Assembly: GCA_026645375.1 (NCBI GenBank)
Contig: JAPFFX010000045.1
Span: 1-10,008, forward strand
Source of the DNA: Citricoccus sp. WCRC_4
GTDB lineage: Bacteria; Actinomycetota; Actinomycetes; Actinomycetales; Micrococcaceae
Length of the DNA: 10,008 nt
Reading direction: 5' to 3'
A program made the position numbers and the translations under genes. Below the pieces are notes generated by a model. The model made no database searches and was not told the origin of the DNA. It saw only the letters and a list, made by a program, of their open reading frames with translations. Positions 1 to 6,901 of the stretch are shown here, in pieces (within the stretch, counting starts at the first letter, position 1; each line of letters begins with the position of its first letter).

Positions 1-1217
1 CCAGCCGCGTGGTGAGCGGCGCCTGCGCGGCGGCCCTGACCCTGGCCGGGCTGGTCCTCGCCGGACCCGCCCACGCGGCGTCCCAGCCGATGTTCTCCTA
101 CGACCGGGGGTGGCGGGTGGACCAGCACGTGCGCGAGCTGGCCGACGTCAACGGGGACGGCCGGGCGGACGTGGTGGGCTTCGGCGGGGCGGGCGTCTAC
201 GTGGCCTACGGCCGCGCCAAGGGGACGTTCAGCACCCCGAGCCTGAAGATCCGGAGCTTCGGCACCGACCAGGGATGGTCCAACGCCCGGCACGTGCGCA
301 CGGTCGCCGATGTCGACGGTGACGGGCGCGGTGACCTCGTGGGCTTCGGGAATGCCGGGGTCCATGTCTCCTACGCGCAGCCCGACGGGTCCTTCACCCG
401 CGCGGCACTGAAGGTGCGCGACTTCGGGTACGCCCAGGGCTGGCGGGTGGGAGTGCATCCGCGTCAACTGGCGGACCTCAACGGCAACGGCACCGCGGAC
501 ATCGTGGGCTTCGGCCATTCCGGGGTGACCATCTCCCACGGACTGGCCAACCGCACCTTCTTCGGGACCGGCAAGCGGATCGACAGCTACGGCTACGACC
601 GAGGATGGCGGGTGGAGAAGCACGAGCGCCTGCTCGCCGACATGGACGGCAACGGGACGTCGGACATCGTCGGCTTCGGGGATGCCGGGGTGTACGTCTC
701 CTACTTCTCCGCCGCCGGCGATACCTTCACCCAACCCGCCCTGGAGGTCCGGGACTTCGGGTACGCCCAGGGCTGGCGGGTGGACCGCCACCCGCGGATG
801 GTCGACGACATCAGCGGCCACGCGCTGCCCGACCTCATCGGGTTCGGGGTCCAGGGGGTCTACGCGGCCTACTCCCGGCCCTACGACCCCGGGGAGCCGA
901 AGTTCCAGCCACCGTCCCTGGAGCTGCGCGCCTTCGGCTACGCCCAGGGGTGGCGGGTGGACCGCCACCCGCGGACGACGGCCGACGTCAACGGCGACGG
1001 GATCGGGGACGTGGTGGGCTTCGGCAACGCGGGCACCTACGTGGCCTACGGGGACGACGACTTCCTGTTCGGTCCGCAGCGGCTGACCACCGAGTTCGGG
1101 TACGACGCCGGGTGGTCCCCCGAGCGGTACCCGCGGCTCCTCGGCGACGTCAACGGCGACGGGCGAGACGACATCGTCGGATTCGGTCACTCGGCCACCA
1201 CGGTCCGCCTCTCCTGA
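1..1217 (+). CDS. Secreted VCBS/FG-GAP-like repeat protein, single seven-bladed beta-propeller (5' end probably outside window)
   Basis: Numbering is from the GTG at 9. Residues 4-23 are a hydrophobic signal-peptide core ending in AHA|AS, a type I signal peptidase site. Nothing positively charged follows the GTG, while in-frame Ser-Arg codons precede it, so the true start probably lies upstream of base 1. The mature protein is seven repeats of about 55 residues. Each has an F/YGY..GW opening (GW at 34, 89, 144, 199, 254, 314, 368), then HxR, a DxNGDGxxD calcium-type loop (46, 101, 156, 211, 267, 326, 380), and VGFG..GVYVxYG. In family terms these are FG-GAP/VCBS repeats, as in integrin-alpha-type propellers; seven units filling the whole mature chain suggest one closed propeller. 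The loop of repeat 5 is degenerate (DISGHALPD) and has probably lost calcium binding. No catalytic domain is visible. An extracellular adhesive or sugar-binding role is inference only. The gene is convergent with pepN. Confidence 0.85.
   Translation, partial: SRVVSGACAAALTLAGLVLAGPAHAASQPMFSYDRGWRVDQHVRELADVNGDGRADVVGFGGAGVYVAYGRAKGTFSTPSLKIRSFGTDQGWSNARHVRTVADVDGDGRGDLVGFGNAGVHVSYAQPDGSFTRAALKVRDFGYAQGWRVGVHPRQLADLNGNGTADIVGFGHSGVTISHGLANRTFFGTGKRIDSYGYDRGWRVEKHERLLADMDGNGTSDIVGFGDAGVYVSYFSAAGDTFTQPALEVRDFGYAQGWRVDRHPRMVDDISGHALPDLIGFGVQGVYAAYSRPYDPGEPKFQPPSLELRAFGYAQGWRVDRHPRTTADVNGDGIGDVVGFGNAGTYVAYGDDDFLFGPQRLTTEFGYDAGWSPERYPRLLGDVNGDGRDDIVGFGHSATTVRLS
420..975 (+). repeat. Near-identical DNA segments within the propeller repeats
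   Basis: The blade-opening segment is conserved at nucleotide level. Bases 420-450 and 753-783 are identical over 31 nt and lie exactly two protein repeats apart (333 nt). Bases 774-798 and 951-975 are identical over 25 nt (177 nt apart). The encoded segment is GYAQGWRV, or GWRVDRHPR in the second pair. Such exactness beside diverged flanks suggests recent duplication or gene conversion between blades. Confidence 0.8.
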
Positions 1218-1247
1218 CCCACCGGCGCCGATCAGGCACCCGCCTCA

Positions 1248-1289
1248 GGACGGCCCGGAGCACCGGCACGGGGCGCCCCGGGGCCGTCC
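1248..1289. terminator. Possible bidirectional terminator hairpin between convergent genes
   Basis: Arms GGACGGCCC (1248-1256) and GGGCCGTCC (1281-1289) are perfect inverted repeats around a 24-nt GC-rich loop, placed between the stop codons of the propeller gene and pepN. A competing outer pair, CCACCGG (1219-1225) and CCGGTGG (1288-1294), overlaps the right arm. There is no T-tract on either side, so function is inferred mainly from position. Confidence 0.4.
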
Positions 1290-1294
1290 GGTGG

Positions 1295-3874
1295 TCAGCC
1301 CCGCGCGGCGGCGTCGACCTTCCGCGCCGAGAAGGCACGCACCGTCTCATCGCGGGACTCGGCCACGGTACGGGACAGCGCCGGCTGCTCCGACCGGGAC
1401 CGCGCCACGAGCTCGTCCGCCGCGTCGATGGTGTCCTGGCAGACCTGCGCACCCGGGAACAGCCCGATCGCCGCGGACTCGGCCATCTCGTGCGACCGCG
1501 AGGACCACAGGTCCTCCACGGTCGAGAAGAACCGGGGTGCGAACGGGGCCAGCAGGGCCGGGTCGTGCACGCGGTTGAACCCGAGGATCACGTTGCGCTG
1601 GGTGGTGTTGGACAACGACCCGGAGACCACCTGGTCCCACGCGGCCTGCTTGGCCTCGGTGGTCCCGACGGCGGCGCGGGCCTGGGCCGCGGCCAGCGCA
1701 CCGGTCGCGGTGGGGTCGGCGGTCTCGGCCGCGGCGATCTCGGCCTCCCCGGCACGACCGCCGGCCGCGAGCCCGGTGAGCATCTCCCACCTCAGGTCGG
1801 TGTTCAGGTCGAGCCCCTCCAGCTTCTCCGCCCCCGAGTGCAGGGCCGCGAGGGTGTCCAGCTGGGCACCGGAGCGGGCGTGCAGGGCGAACGCCTTGAC
1901 GAACTGCAACTGATGGTCCGACCCCGGATCGGCGGCCCGGGCCAGCTCCAGCAGCCGGGCCGCGGCGGACGCGCGCATCGCCGGGGCGTGGGACTCGGCG
2001 GCGTACTGGGACAGGGCGGTGGCCAACTGGCGCAGCAGGGTCTGCACCACCGAGGAGTCCTGCTCGTGGCCGATGTTGGCCAGCACCAGGTCGGTGAACC
2101 AGCCGGCGGTGGCCTCGGCATCCCGGGTGGCATCCCAGGCGGCGCCCCACAGCAGGGTGCGCGGCAACGACTCGGCCACGTCCTTCAGCCGCGTCGAGGC
2201 GGTCTGCCAGGAGGCGGAGTCCAGCCGGATCTTGGCGTACGCCAGGTCGTCGTCGTTGGGCAGGATCAGGTCCGGGCGCGGCCGGCCGGCCGCCTCGGCC
2301 ACCTCGGTGACCTCGCCGTCCACGTCCAGCTCGAAGCGGTCGGTGCGCACCAGGCGCCCCGAGGCGTCGGCGGAGTAGAACCCCACGGCCATCCGGTGCG
2401 GGCGCAGGATCGCGTCCCCGGGCTGGTCGGACCCCGGCGCCGACTGGCGCAGGCGCAGGGAGGTGATGGCGCCGTCGTCGGACTCCTCGCCGTCCACCTC
2501 CACGGTCAGGGTGTTGACCCCGGAGGTCTCCAGCCACTGGTGGGTCCACTCGGACAGGTCACGGCCGGAGGAGGCCTCCAGCTCGCGCATCAGGTCCGGC
2601 AGCTCGGTGTTGGACCAGGCGTGCTTGCCGAAGTACTCGCGTACCCCGGCCATGAAGTTCTCCTGGCCGACCCACGCCACCAGCTGGCGCAGCACGGAGG
2701 CGCCCTTGGCATAGGTGATGCCGTCGAAGTTCACCAGCACGTCCTCCAGGTCCCGGATCTCGGCCTTGATGGGGTGGGTGGAGGAGAGCTGGTCCTGGCG
2801 GTAGGCCCAGTTCTTCTCCATCGAGGAGAACGTGGTCCAGGCCCCGGTGTAGCGCGTGTTCTCGGCGGCGGCCAGCGTGGACATGAACTCGGCGAAGGAC
2901 TCGTTGAGCCACAGGTCGTTCCACCAGCGCATGGTCACCAGGTTCCCGAACCACATGTGGGCCAGCTCGTGCAGGATGGTGATCGCACGGCGCTCGACCA
3001 TCGCCTCGGTGACCGTGGAGCGGAAGACGTAGTTCTCCAGGAAGGTCACCGCCCCGGCGTTCTCCATGGCCCCGGCATTGAACTCGGGCACGAACAGCTG
3101 GTCGTACTTCTCGAAGGGGTAGGGGGTGCCGAACTGGGCCTCGAAGAACTCGAAGCCCTGGCGGGTGAGCTCGAAGATGTTCTCCGCGTCCAGGTACTCG
3201 AACAGGGAGGCGCGGCAGTAGGCGCCCAGCGGGATGGTCCGGCCGTCCGAGCTGGTCACCTCCGAGTGGGTGGACCGGTACGGCCCGGCGATCAGGGCGG
3301 TGATGTAGGAGGAGATCCGCGGGGTGGGGGAGAAGGACCAGGTGGCGGTGCCCTCCGCGGCCCGGACCGGCTCGGGCGTGGGCGAGTTCGAGACGACGCT
3401 CCAGTGGTCCGGGGCGGTCACCGTGAAGGTGAAGGCGGCCTTGAGGTCGGGCTGCTCGAACACCGCGAACATGCGCCGGGAGTCCGGGACCTCGAACTGC
3501 GTGTACAGGTAGGTCTCGTCGTCCACCGGGTCCACGAACCGGTGCAGGCCCTCGCCGGTGTTCATGTAGTCGGCCAGTCCGTCCACCACGAGCGTGTTGT
3601 GCTCGGCCAGCGGACCCACCGCGATGCGCGTGCCGTCGAAGGCGTCCGCGTCCAGCGCGGCGCCGTTCAGGGTGGCGGTGGGCGCCTGGCTGGAGACGAA
3701 GTCGATGAACGTACTGCCCCCGACCGCCTCGGGCGCCGCGGTGAAGGTGACCGTGGTCGTCGAGCGGAAGTGCTCGCCGTCGAGGGTGACGTCCAGGACG
3801 ACGTCATAGGACTCCACGGACAGGGCCTGGGCTCGCTGCTGGGCCTCGGCACGGGTGATGTTCTGGCTGGACAC
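1295..3874 (-). CDS. pepN: Aminopeptidase N, M1-family zinc metallopeptidase
   Basis: A cytosolic aminopeptidase (859 aa) that removes N-terminal residues from peptides, typically finishing degradation begun by Clp and the proteasome. The substrate-anchoring GAMEN motif is at 268-272. The zinc site HELAH is at 302-306 with the third ligand E325 (HEXXH-X18-E), E303 is the general base, and Y388 in TYAKGASVL is the expected transition-state tyrosine. The N-terminal beta domain spans roughly 1-195, the thermolysin-like catalytic domain 200-450, and an ERAP1-C-like helical domain about 525-850. Length fits actinobacterial PepN (about 850-860 aa). I chose the GTG start because GGAGG lies 4 nt upstream and the N-terminus (SSQNITRAEAQQRA) is family-like; the upstream extension reads as noncoding. 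The gene is transcribed divergently from rpiB, as in M. tuberculosis. Confidence 0.96.
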   Translation of the reverse strand: MSSQNITRAEAQQRAQALSVESYDVVLDVTLDGEHFRSTTTVTFTAAPEAVGGSTFIDFVSSQAPTATLNGAALDADAFDGTRIAVGPLAEHNTLVVDGLADYMNTGEGLHRFVDPVDDETYLYTQFEVPDSRRMFAVFEQPDLKAAFTFTVTAPDHWSVVSNSPTPEPVRAAEGTATWSFSPTPRISSYITALIAGPYRSTHSEVTSSDGRTIPLGAYCRASLFEYLDAENIFELTRQGFEFFEAQFGTPYPFEKYDQLFVPEFNAGAMENAGAVTFLENYVFRSTVTEAMVERRAITILHELAHMWFGNLVTMRWWNDLWLNESFAEFMSTLAAAENTRYTGAWTTFSSMEKNWAYRQDQLSSTHPIKAEIRDLEDVLVNFDGITYAKGASVLRQLVAWVGQENFMAGVREYFGKHAWSNTELPDLMRELEASSGRDLSEWTHQWLETSGVNTLTVEVDGEESDDGAITSLRLRQSAPGSDQPGDAILRPHRMAVGFYSADASGRLVRTDRFELDVDGEVTEVAEAAGRPRPDLILPNDDDLAYAKIRLDSASWQTASTRLKDVAESLPRTLLWGAAWDATRDAEATAGWFTDLVLANIGHEQDSSVVQTLLRQLATALSQYAAESHAPAMRASAAARLLELARAADPGSDHQLQFVKAFALHARSGAQLDTLAALHSGAEKLEGLDLNTDLRWEMLTGLAAGGRAGEAEIAAAETADPTATGALAAAQARAAVGTTEAKQAAWDQVVSGSLSNTTQRNVILGFNRVHDPALLAPFAPRFFSTVEDLWSSRSHEMAESAAIGLFPGAQVCQDTIDAADELVARSRSEQPALSRTVAESRDETVRAFSARKVDAAARG

Positions 3875-4009
3875 GGGACCTCCGGTCGGGGACGGGTTTG
3901 TGAAAGGACTGCTGGCTATCGTGGTCATTGTGCCATCGGCCACCATCGTGAGGATAGGGCTAGGCTGATCGCTGGCCCGAACCACCCGTCCGTACACCAG
4001 GAGCAGTCC
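3875..4009. promoter_or_regulatory. Divergent intergenic region pepN / rpiB
   Basis: These 135 bp must hold the promoters of both pepN and the rpiB-nei operon. On the plus strand TAGGCT (3961-3966) fits the actinobacterial TANNNT -10 pattern, but no convincing -35 lies 16-18 bp upstream. On the minus strand TATCCT and CACAAT are weak -10 candidates. Ribosome sites are clear on both sides: GGAGG before pepN, and AGGAG (3999-4003), 6 nt before rpiB. In M. tuberculosis a thioredoxin-like gene (Rv2466c) sits between these two genes; no coding trace of it is visible here. Confidence 0.45.
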
Positions 4010-4483
4010 ATGCGCGTCCATATCGCCACCGACCACGCCGGCCTCGAGCTCAGTGCCCACCTCGTCCGGCACCTGGGGGAGAAGGGCCACGAGATGGTGG
4101 ACCACGGACCGCAGTCCTATGACCCGCAGGACGACTACCCGGCGTTCTGCATCCGCGCGGCCCAGGCCGTGGTGGTGGACCAGCGCTCCGGTGTCGAGGC
4201 CCTCGGGATCGTGCTCGGTGGCTCGGGCAACGGCGAGCAGATCGCGGCGAACAAGGTCCGGGGCATCCGCGCCGCGCTCGCGTGGAACCTGGAGACCGCA
4301 CGGCTGGCCCGGGAGCACAATGACGCGAACGTGATCGCCGTCGGCGGTCGCCAGCACTCCCTGGAGGAGGCCACCGCGATCGTCGAGGCCTTCCTCGCCG
4401 AGCCGTTCTCCGGCGACGAGCGCCACGTGCGCCGCATCGGCAAGATCGCGCACTACGAGTCGACCGGCGAGGTGCAGGACTGA
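4010..4483 (+). CDS. rpiB: Ribose-5-phosphate isomerase B
   Basis: Interconverts ribose 5-phosphate and ribulose 5-phosphate in the non-oxidative pentose phosphate pathway (157 aa, cytosolic, usually a homodimer). The N-terminal substrate-binding motif DHAG is at 8-11, the phosphate and anion-hole loop GGSGNGE at 70-76, followed by QIAANKVRG, and REHN is at 101-104. E76 aligns with Glu75, the catalytic base of M. tuberculosis RpiB, replacing the cysteine used by the E. coli enzyme. This marks the actinobacterial subfamily. The ATG start has AGGAG 6 nt upstream. The stop is 15 nt before the GTG of the glycosylase gene, so the two are very likely cotranscribed. LacA/B sugar isomerases are related, but motifs and context favour RpiB. 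Confidence 0.95.
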   Translation: MRVHIATDHAGLELSAHLVRHLGEKGHEMVDHGPQSYDPQDDYPAFCIRAAQAVVVDQRSGVEALGIVLGGSGNGEQIAANKVRGIRAALAWNLETARLAREHNDANVIAVGGRQHSLEEATAIVEAFLAEPFSGDERHVRRIGKIAHYESTGEVQD

Positions 4484-4498
4484 CCGGGAGGCTGCCCC

Positions 4499-5401
4499 GT
4501 GCCTGAGGGCCATTCCATCCACCGCCTCGCCCGCCAGTTCCGCGACGTCTTCGGCGGTGAACGACTGCGGGTGAGCTCACCGCAGGGGCGCTTCGCCGAC
4601 GGCGCACGGCGACTCGACGACGCCTCCCTGGTGGACGCCCGGGCCCACGGCAAGCACCTGTTCCTGGACTTCGACGTGGACCTGGTGATGCGTGTGCACC
4701 TGGGGCTCTACGGGGCCTGGAGCTTCGGCGGGGACGAGACCTTCCGGGGCGCCTCCTCGATCGGCGCGCCCCGCAGGATGGGGGAGACGGAGACCCCCGA
4801 CGACGGCGGGGCCCGCGCGTACTCCGGCCCGCCGGAGCCGGTGGGCCAGGTCCGGGCTCGACTGGTGTCCGCCCACGGCTGGGCCGACCTGCGAGGACCC
4901 AGCGCCTGCGAGGTGATCACCCCCGGCGAGGCCGGGAACGTCGTCGCGCGACTGGGACCGGACCCCCTCGTGGCCGGTACCGGGCCCGGGGAGTTCCTGG
5001 AACGGCTGTCCCGCCGCTCCGTGGCGCTGGGTCAGCTGCTGATGGACCAGTCGGTCCTGGCCGGCGTCGGGAACATCTACCGTGCCGAGTCGCTCTTCCG
5101 CGCCCGGCTCGACCCCTGGCTGCCCGGCCGGCGGGTGGCCGAGGAGGACGGCGTGCGGCTGTGGGGTGACCTGGTCGACCTGATGGCCGACGGCGTACGG
5201 GTCGGCCGGATCATCACCACGGAACCGGAGCACCGGGGCGCCGTGGACCCTGACGGCGAACCGGCGCCCCTGTGGCCCGACAACGCCTACTACGTCTACC
5301 AGCGCGAGGGGCTGGACTGCCGGGTGTGCGGCACCGAGGTCAGGGCCACGCAGATGCAGGCGCGGAACCTGTTCTGGTGCCCGCACTGCCAGGCGTCCTG
5401 A
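4499..5401 (+). CDS. nei: Fpg/Nei-family DNA glycosylase/AP lyase (Nei1-like)
   Basis: A base-excision repair enzyme (300 aa) that removes oxidised bases and cleaves the strand by beta/delta-elimination. After Met removal P2 is the catalytic nucleophile, followed by E3 in PEGHS. K52 in HGKHLF is the conserved catalytic lysine. HLGLYG is at 67-72. The helix-two-turn-helix region includes LLMDQSVLAGVGNIYRAE (180-197) with DNA-binding N192. The C-terminal zinc finger is C274-X2-C277-X16-C294-X2-C297, with R289 as the finger-tip arginine. PEGHxxHRLAR and the rpiB neighbour match mycobacterial Nei1 (Rv2464c) rather than MutM. Residues 77-113 form a Gly/Pro/acid-rich insertion, which largely explains the longer-than-usual length. 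The GTG start is supported by GGGAGG 7 nt upstream and by the requirement for proline at position 2. Exact lesion preference cannot be read from sequence. Confidence 0.93.
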   Translation: MPEGHSIHRLARQFRDVFGGERLRVSSPQGRFADGARRLDDASLVDARAHGKHLFLDFDVDLVMRVHLGLYGAWSFGGDETFRGASSIGAPRRMGETETPDDGGARAYSGPPEPVGQVRARLVSAHGWADLRGPSACEVITPGEAGNVVARLGPDPLVAGTGPGEFLERLSRRSVALGQLLMDQSVLAGVGNIYRAESLFRARLDPWLPGRRVAEEDGVRLWGDLVDLMADGVRVGRIITTEPEHRGAVDPDGEPAPLWPDNAYYVYQREGLDCRVCGTEVRATQMQARNLFWCPHCQAS

Positions 5402-5423
5402 CGGGTTCCGCCGCCTCGACCGC

Positions 5424-6080
5424 TCACATGCCCGCGCCGGTGTAGAACCCATAGGTGGCATCGGCGTTCTTCGCGGCGTCCCCCGGGTCGGCGCCGGCCG
5501 CCACGTGGGCCGAGGCCCAGCCGTCGGCGGCGCCGCGGTAGAACGACCTGCCCTCGTCCGTGAGGGCCCAGGCCTCCGCCTCGCCGGGGGAGAGGGAGCC
5601 CTCGGTGGCGTTCAGGTGCAGCGCCAGCCCGAGCAGTCCGCCGTCCCAGCCGACACCCGTGGCCCCGGGGCCGTAGGTCTCCCACATCCCCGCGGGCATG
5701 TCCGCCACCCGCGCCACATGTTCCAGCTCGAGCCGGGTCTGCTCGCCGTCGGCCGCCAACCGGACGGTGACCCAGGACACGCCGCCGCCGAACTCCCACG
5801 TGATCCGGTAGGACGCCCTCCCTGCCGTCGGCGGGGCGCACTCGAGCACCTCTCCGCCCGCGTTGCCCTGCAGTTGGTAGCGTCCGCCGGGCTCCAGCTC
5901 GCCGGTGACGGGCAGGAACCAGCGCCGGATGCGATCGGCGGTCGTCACGGCCTCCCAGACATCGTCGATCGAGGCCGGGTAGGCCTGTTCCAGGGTCTGG
6001 ACGTAGGAGGGCTCCCCCTCACGGTCCTCGGTGTGGATGCCGCGGGTCACGGCTGCCAATTGGGACTGGATGTCGACCAT
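5424..6080 (-). CDS. SRPBCC (AHSA1/START-like) domain protein
   Basis: A 218-residue soluble protein with an Aha1/AHSA1-type SRPBCC fold at about 28-160. Family-typical features are YPASIDDVWEAVTTADRIRRWF (34-55), the GELEPGGRY turn (60-68), WEF at 95-97 and the C-terminal helix near GWDGGLLGLALHL (144-156). SRPBCC proteins bind hydrophobic ligands in a deep cavity; the ligand here is unknown. Residues 165-218 are an extra helical tail (LTDEGRSFYRGAADGW ... NADATYGFYTGAGM). The ATG lies 1 nt after the arsR stop, and its AAGGAG site (6093-6088) is inside the arsR coding end with 7-nt spacing, so translation is probably coupled. ArsR-AHSA1 gene pairs are common in bacteria. The stop is 22 nt from the convergent nei stop. 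Confidence 0.87.
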   Translation of the reverse strand: MVDIQSQLAAVTRGIHTEDREGEPSYVQTLEQAYPASIDDVWEAVTTADRIRRWFLPVTGELEPGGRYQLQGNAGGEVLECAPPTAGRASYRITWEFGGGVSWVTVRLAADGEQTRLELEHVARVADMPAGMWETYGPGATGVGWDGGLLGLALHLNATEGSLSPGEAEAWALTDEGRSFYRGAADGWASAHVAAGADPGDAAKNADATYGFYTGAGM

Positions 6081-6081
6081 G

Positions 6082-6483
6082 TCATCTCTCCTTGCTGGGT
6101 GGGTCCTTGCTGGGTGGGTCCTCCGCGGGGTGCTCCCCGGGGTCACACTCGGCCGCGAGCCGCCGGTCCCGCTTCCCGCGCGCCAGCTCGGTGCCGAGGG
6201 CATCGAGCCGGGGCTGCCAGAATCGCTCGAAGGCGCTGAGCCACTGACTCGCCTCACGGGGGCCCGCGGGGTGCACGGCGTAGAGCCGGCGGGTCCCCTC
6301 GGGGCGGACCGAGGCGAAGCCGTGTTCTCGCAGCACCCTCAGGTGCTGGGAAACGGCAGGTTGGCTGATGCGGAATTCGTCCTGGATCACGGCGCCGATC
6401 TCGCCCGCGCTCGATTCCCCCTCGGCGAGCATCTCGAGGATGCGCCGCCGGACCGGGTCGCCCAGGACGTCGAGTGCGTGCAT
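6082..6483 (-). CDS. ArsR-family winged-helix transcriptional repressor
   Basis: A 133-residue DNA-binding regulator beginning MHALDVLGDPVRRRILEML, the typical opening of the ArsR group paired with AHSA1 genes. The winged helix-turn-helix spans about 5-72; the recognition helix is ISQPAVSQHLRVLREHG (39-55), followed by the wing VRPEGTRRLYAV. The ELCVCDL metal site of arsenic/cadmium sensors is absent and the only cysteine is C113, so metal sensing is unlikely. The hydrophilic tail ends in a DPPSK duplication. I prefer the ATG at 6483: a TTGACT / 17 bp / AATCAT promoter would start transcription at about this ATG (leaderless), and no ribosome site precedes any candidate. An in-frame ATG at 6492 is the alternative. 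It probably represses its own operon through the palindrome at 6503-6518. Confidence 0.9.
   Translation of the reverse strand: MHALDVLGDPVRRRILEMLAEGESSAGEIGAVIQDEFRISQPAVSQHLRVLREHGFASVRPEGTRRLYAVHPAGPREASQWLSAFERFWQPRLDALGTELARGKRDRRLAAECDPGEHPAEDPPSKDPPSKER
6089..6118 (-). repeat. 15-bp perfect tandem duplication at the 3' end of arsR
   Basis: The 15-nt unit TCCTTGCTGGGTGGG (plus strand) occurs twice in a row (6089-6103, 6104-6118). It encodes the repeated DPPSK at the ArsR C-terminus. On the coding strand each unit carries AAGGA; the copy nearer the stop is part of the SRPBCC gene's ribosome site. Confidence 0.85.
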
Positions 6484-6490
6484 GGGTCCC

Positions 6491-6519
6491 ATGATTGCGT
6501 TCTGACTTATATAAGTCAA
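6491..6519 (-). promoter_or_regulatory. Putative promoter of the arsR-SRPBCC operon
   Basis: On the minus strand a near-consensus -35 TTGACT (6519-6514) is followed after 17 bp by AATCAT (6496-6491). Initiation 6-8 nt downstream would fall at or next to the ATG at 6483, giving a leaderless mRNA, which is common in actinobacteria and fits the absence of a Shine-Dalgarno sequence. TATATA inside the palindrome is an alternative -10 but lacks a matching -35. Confidence 0.5.
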
Positions 6520-6526
6520 TACTTAT
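6503..6526. promoter_or_regulatory. Palindromic operator, probably for the adjacent ArsR repressor
   Basis: TGACTTATATAAGTCA (6503-6518) is a perfect 16-bp palindrome, and a third half-site ACTTAT follows at 6521-6526, forming a second overlapping inverted repeat (ACTTAT / ATAAGT, 4-bp spacer). It is strikingly A+T-rich in this GC-rich window. It covers the -35 element and upstream spacer of the arsR promoter, so binding there would block RNA polymerase. ATAAGT-type inverted repeats resemble known ArsR/SmtB operators; the assignment to this repressor is inferred from position. Confidence 0.75.
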
Positions 6527-6607
6527 TCAAAGGGGCGACCGGGCCCCGGGGCGTGGCCCAGGGTCAGGGTCTGCCTGTCGGCGTCCCGCGGGAACCGGGC
6601 CGGAATG

Positions 6608-6646
6608 CGGCAAGGGCCCCGACCTGTGCGGTCGGGGCCCTTGCCG
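6608..6646 (-). terminator. Strong GC-rich hairpin, probable terminator of tRNA-Gly
   Basis: A perfect 16-bp inverted repeat (arms 6608-6623 and 6631-6646, 7-nt loop CTGTGCG) begins 4 nt beyond the encoded CCA of the tRNA-Gly gene. No U-tract follows on the minus strand, so it may end transcription by stem strength alone or serve in 3' processing. Confidence 0.7.
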
Positions 6647-6650
6647 GCGG

Positions 6651-6724
6651 TGGAGGGGATGACGGGAATCGAACCCGCGTAGCCAGTTTGGAAGACTGGG
6701 GCTCTACCATTGAGCTACATCCCC
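6651..6724 (-). tRNA. tRNA-Gly (anticodon TCC)
   Basis: Minus-strand cloverleaf: acceptor GGGGATG pairs perfectly with CATCCCC; D-arm GCTC-AATGGTA-GAGC; anticodon arm CCAGT-CTTCCAA-ACTGG with anticodon TCC; T-arm GCGGG-TTCGATT-CCCGT; discriminator T followed by a genome-encoded CCA (6653-6651). It reads GGA and possibly GGG glycine codons. It is transcribed away from tRNA-Pro. Confidence 0.97.
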
Positions 6725-6767
6725 ACGGTGCCGCGTCCGGCCGGATCGGCCGGGAACAGCGTGGTAG

Positions 6768-6797
6768 AGCGTACCAAGGATCGAGGCGGCGCCGCAA
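6768..6797 (-). promoter_or_regulatory. Putative promoter of tRNA-Gly
   Basis: On the minus strand TTGCGG (6797-6792) and TACGCT (6773-6768) are separated by 18 bp and would start transcription near 6761, giving a 5' leader of about 37 nt before the tRNA. Both hexamers fit actinobacterial housekeeping promoters; this comes from inspection only. Confidence 0.45.
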
Positions 6798-6863
6798 AGC
6801 GGGAGGCGTGCCGCCATCGGGCCCCGGACGTCGCCGGAATGCGGACCATGGCGTGGGAATGCG

Positions 6864-6892
6864 TACACTGGTCTCTGGCCAGAAACGGCCAG
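6864..6892 (+). promoter_or_regulatory. Possible -10 element and leader hairpin of tRNA-Pro
   Basis: TACACT (6864-6869) fits TANNNT and lies 32 nt upstream of the tRNA. No good -35 is visible at 16-18 bp. The following inverted repeat CTGGCC-AGAAAC-GGCCAG (6875-6892) would lie in the precursor's 5' leader. Confidence 0.35.
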
Positions 6893-6901
6893 GGCCGTCT
6901 G

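Noticed and set aside
605..4483. A 1292-codon plus-strand open frame running antisense across pepN and into rpiB
   Set aside because: It is produced by GC-rich codon bias opposite pepN. Its translation is low-complexity Gly/Arg/Val, it has no recognisable domain, and its end is simply the rpiB frame. The pepN strand has full catalytic motifs.
3875..4522. N-terminal extension of pepN through rpiB
   Set aside because: The extension is antisense to rpiB. The GTG at 3874 has a good ribosome site and a family-like N-terminus.
5402..5423. Terminator between the convergent nei and SRPBCC genes
   Set aside because: Only 22 nt are available and no inverted repeat with a plausible stem is visible there.
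6484..6519. Longer ArsR start at TTG 6519
   Set aside because: It would place the operator palindrome and -35 inside the coding region and adds residues that are not family-like.
6758..6776. GGTAGAGC segment resembling a tRNA D-arm fragment upstream of tRNA-Gly
   Set aside because: Only about 8 nt match; there is no acceptor or T-arm remnant, and the segment overlaps the putative tRNA-Gly promoter.
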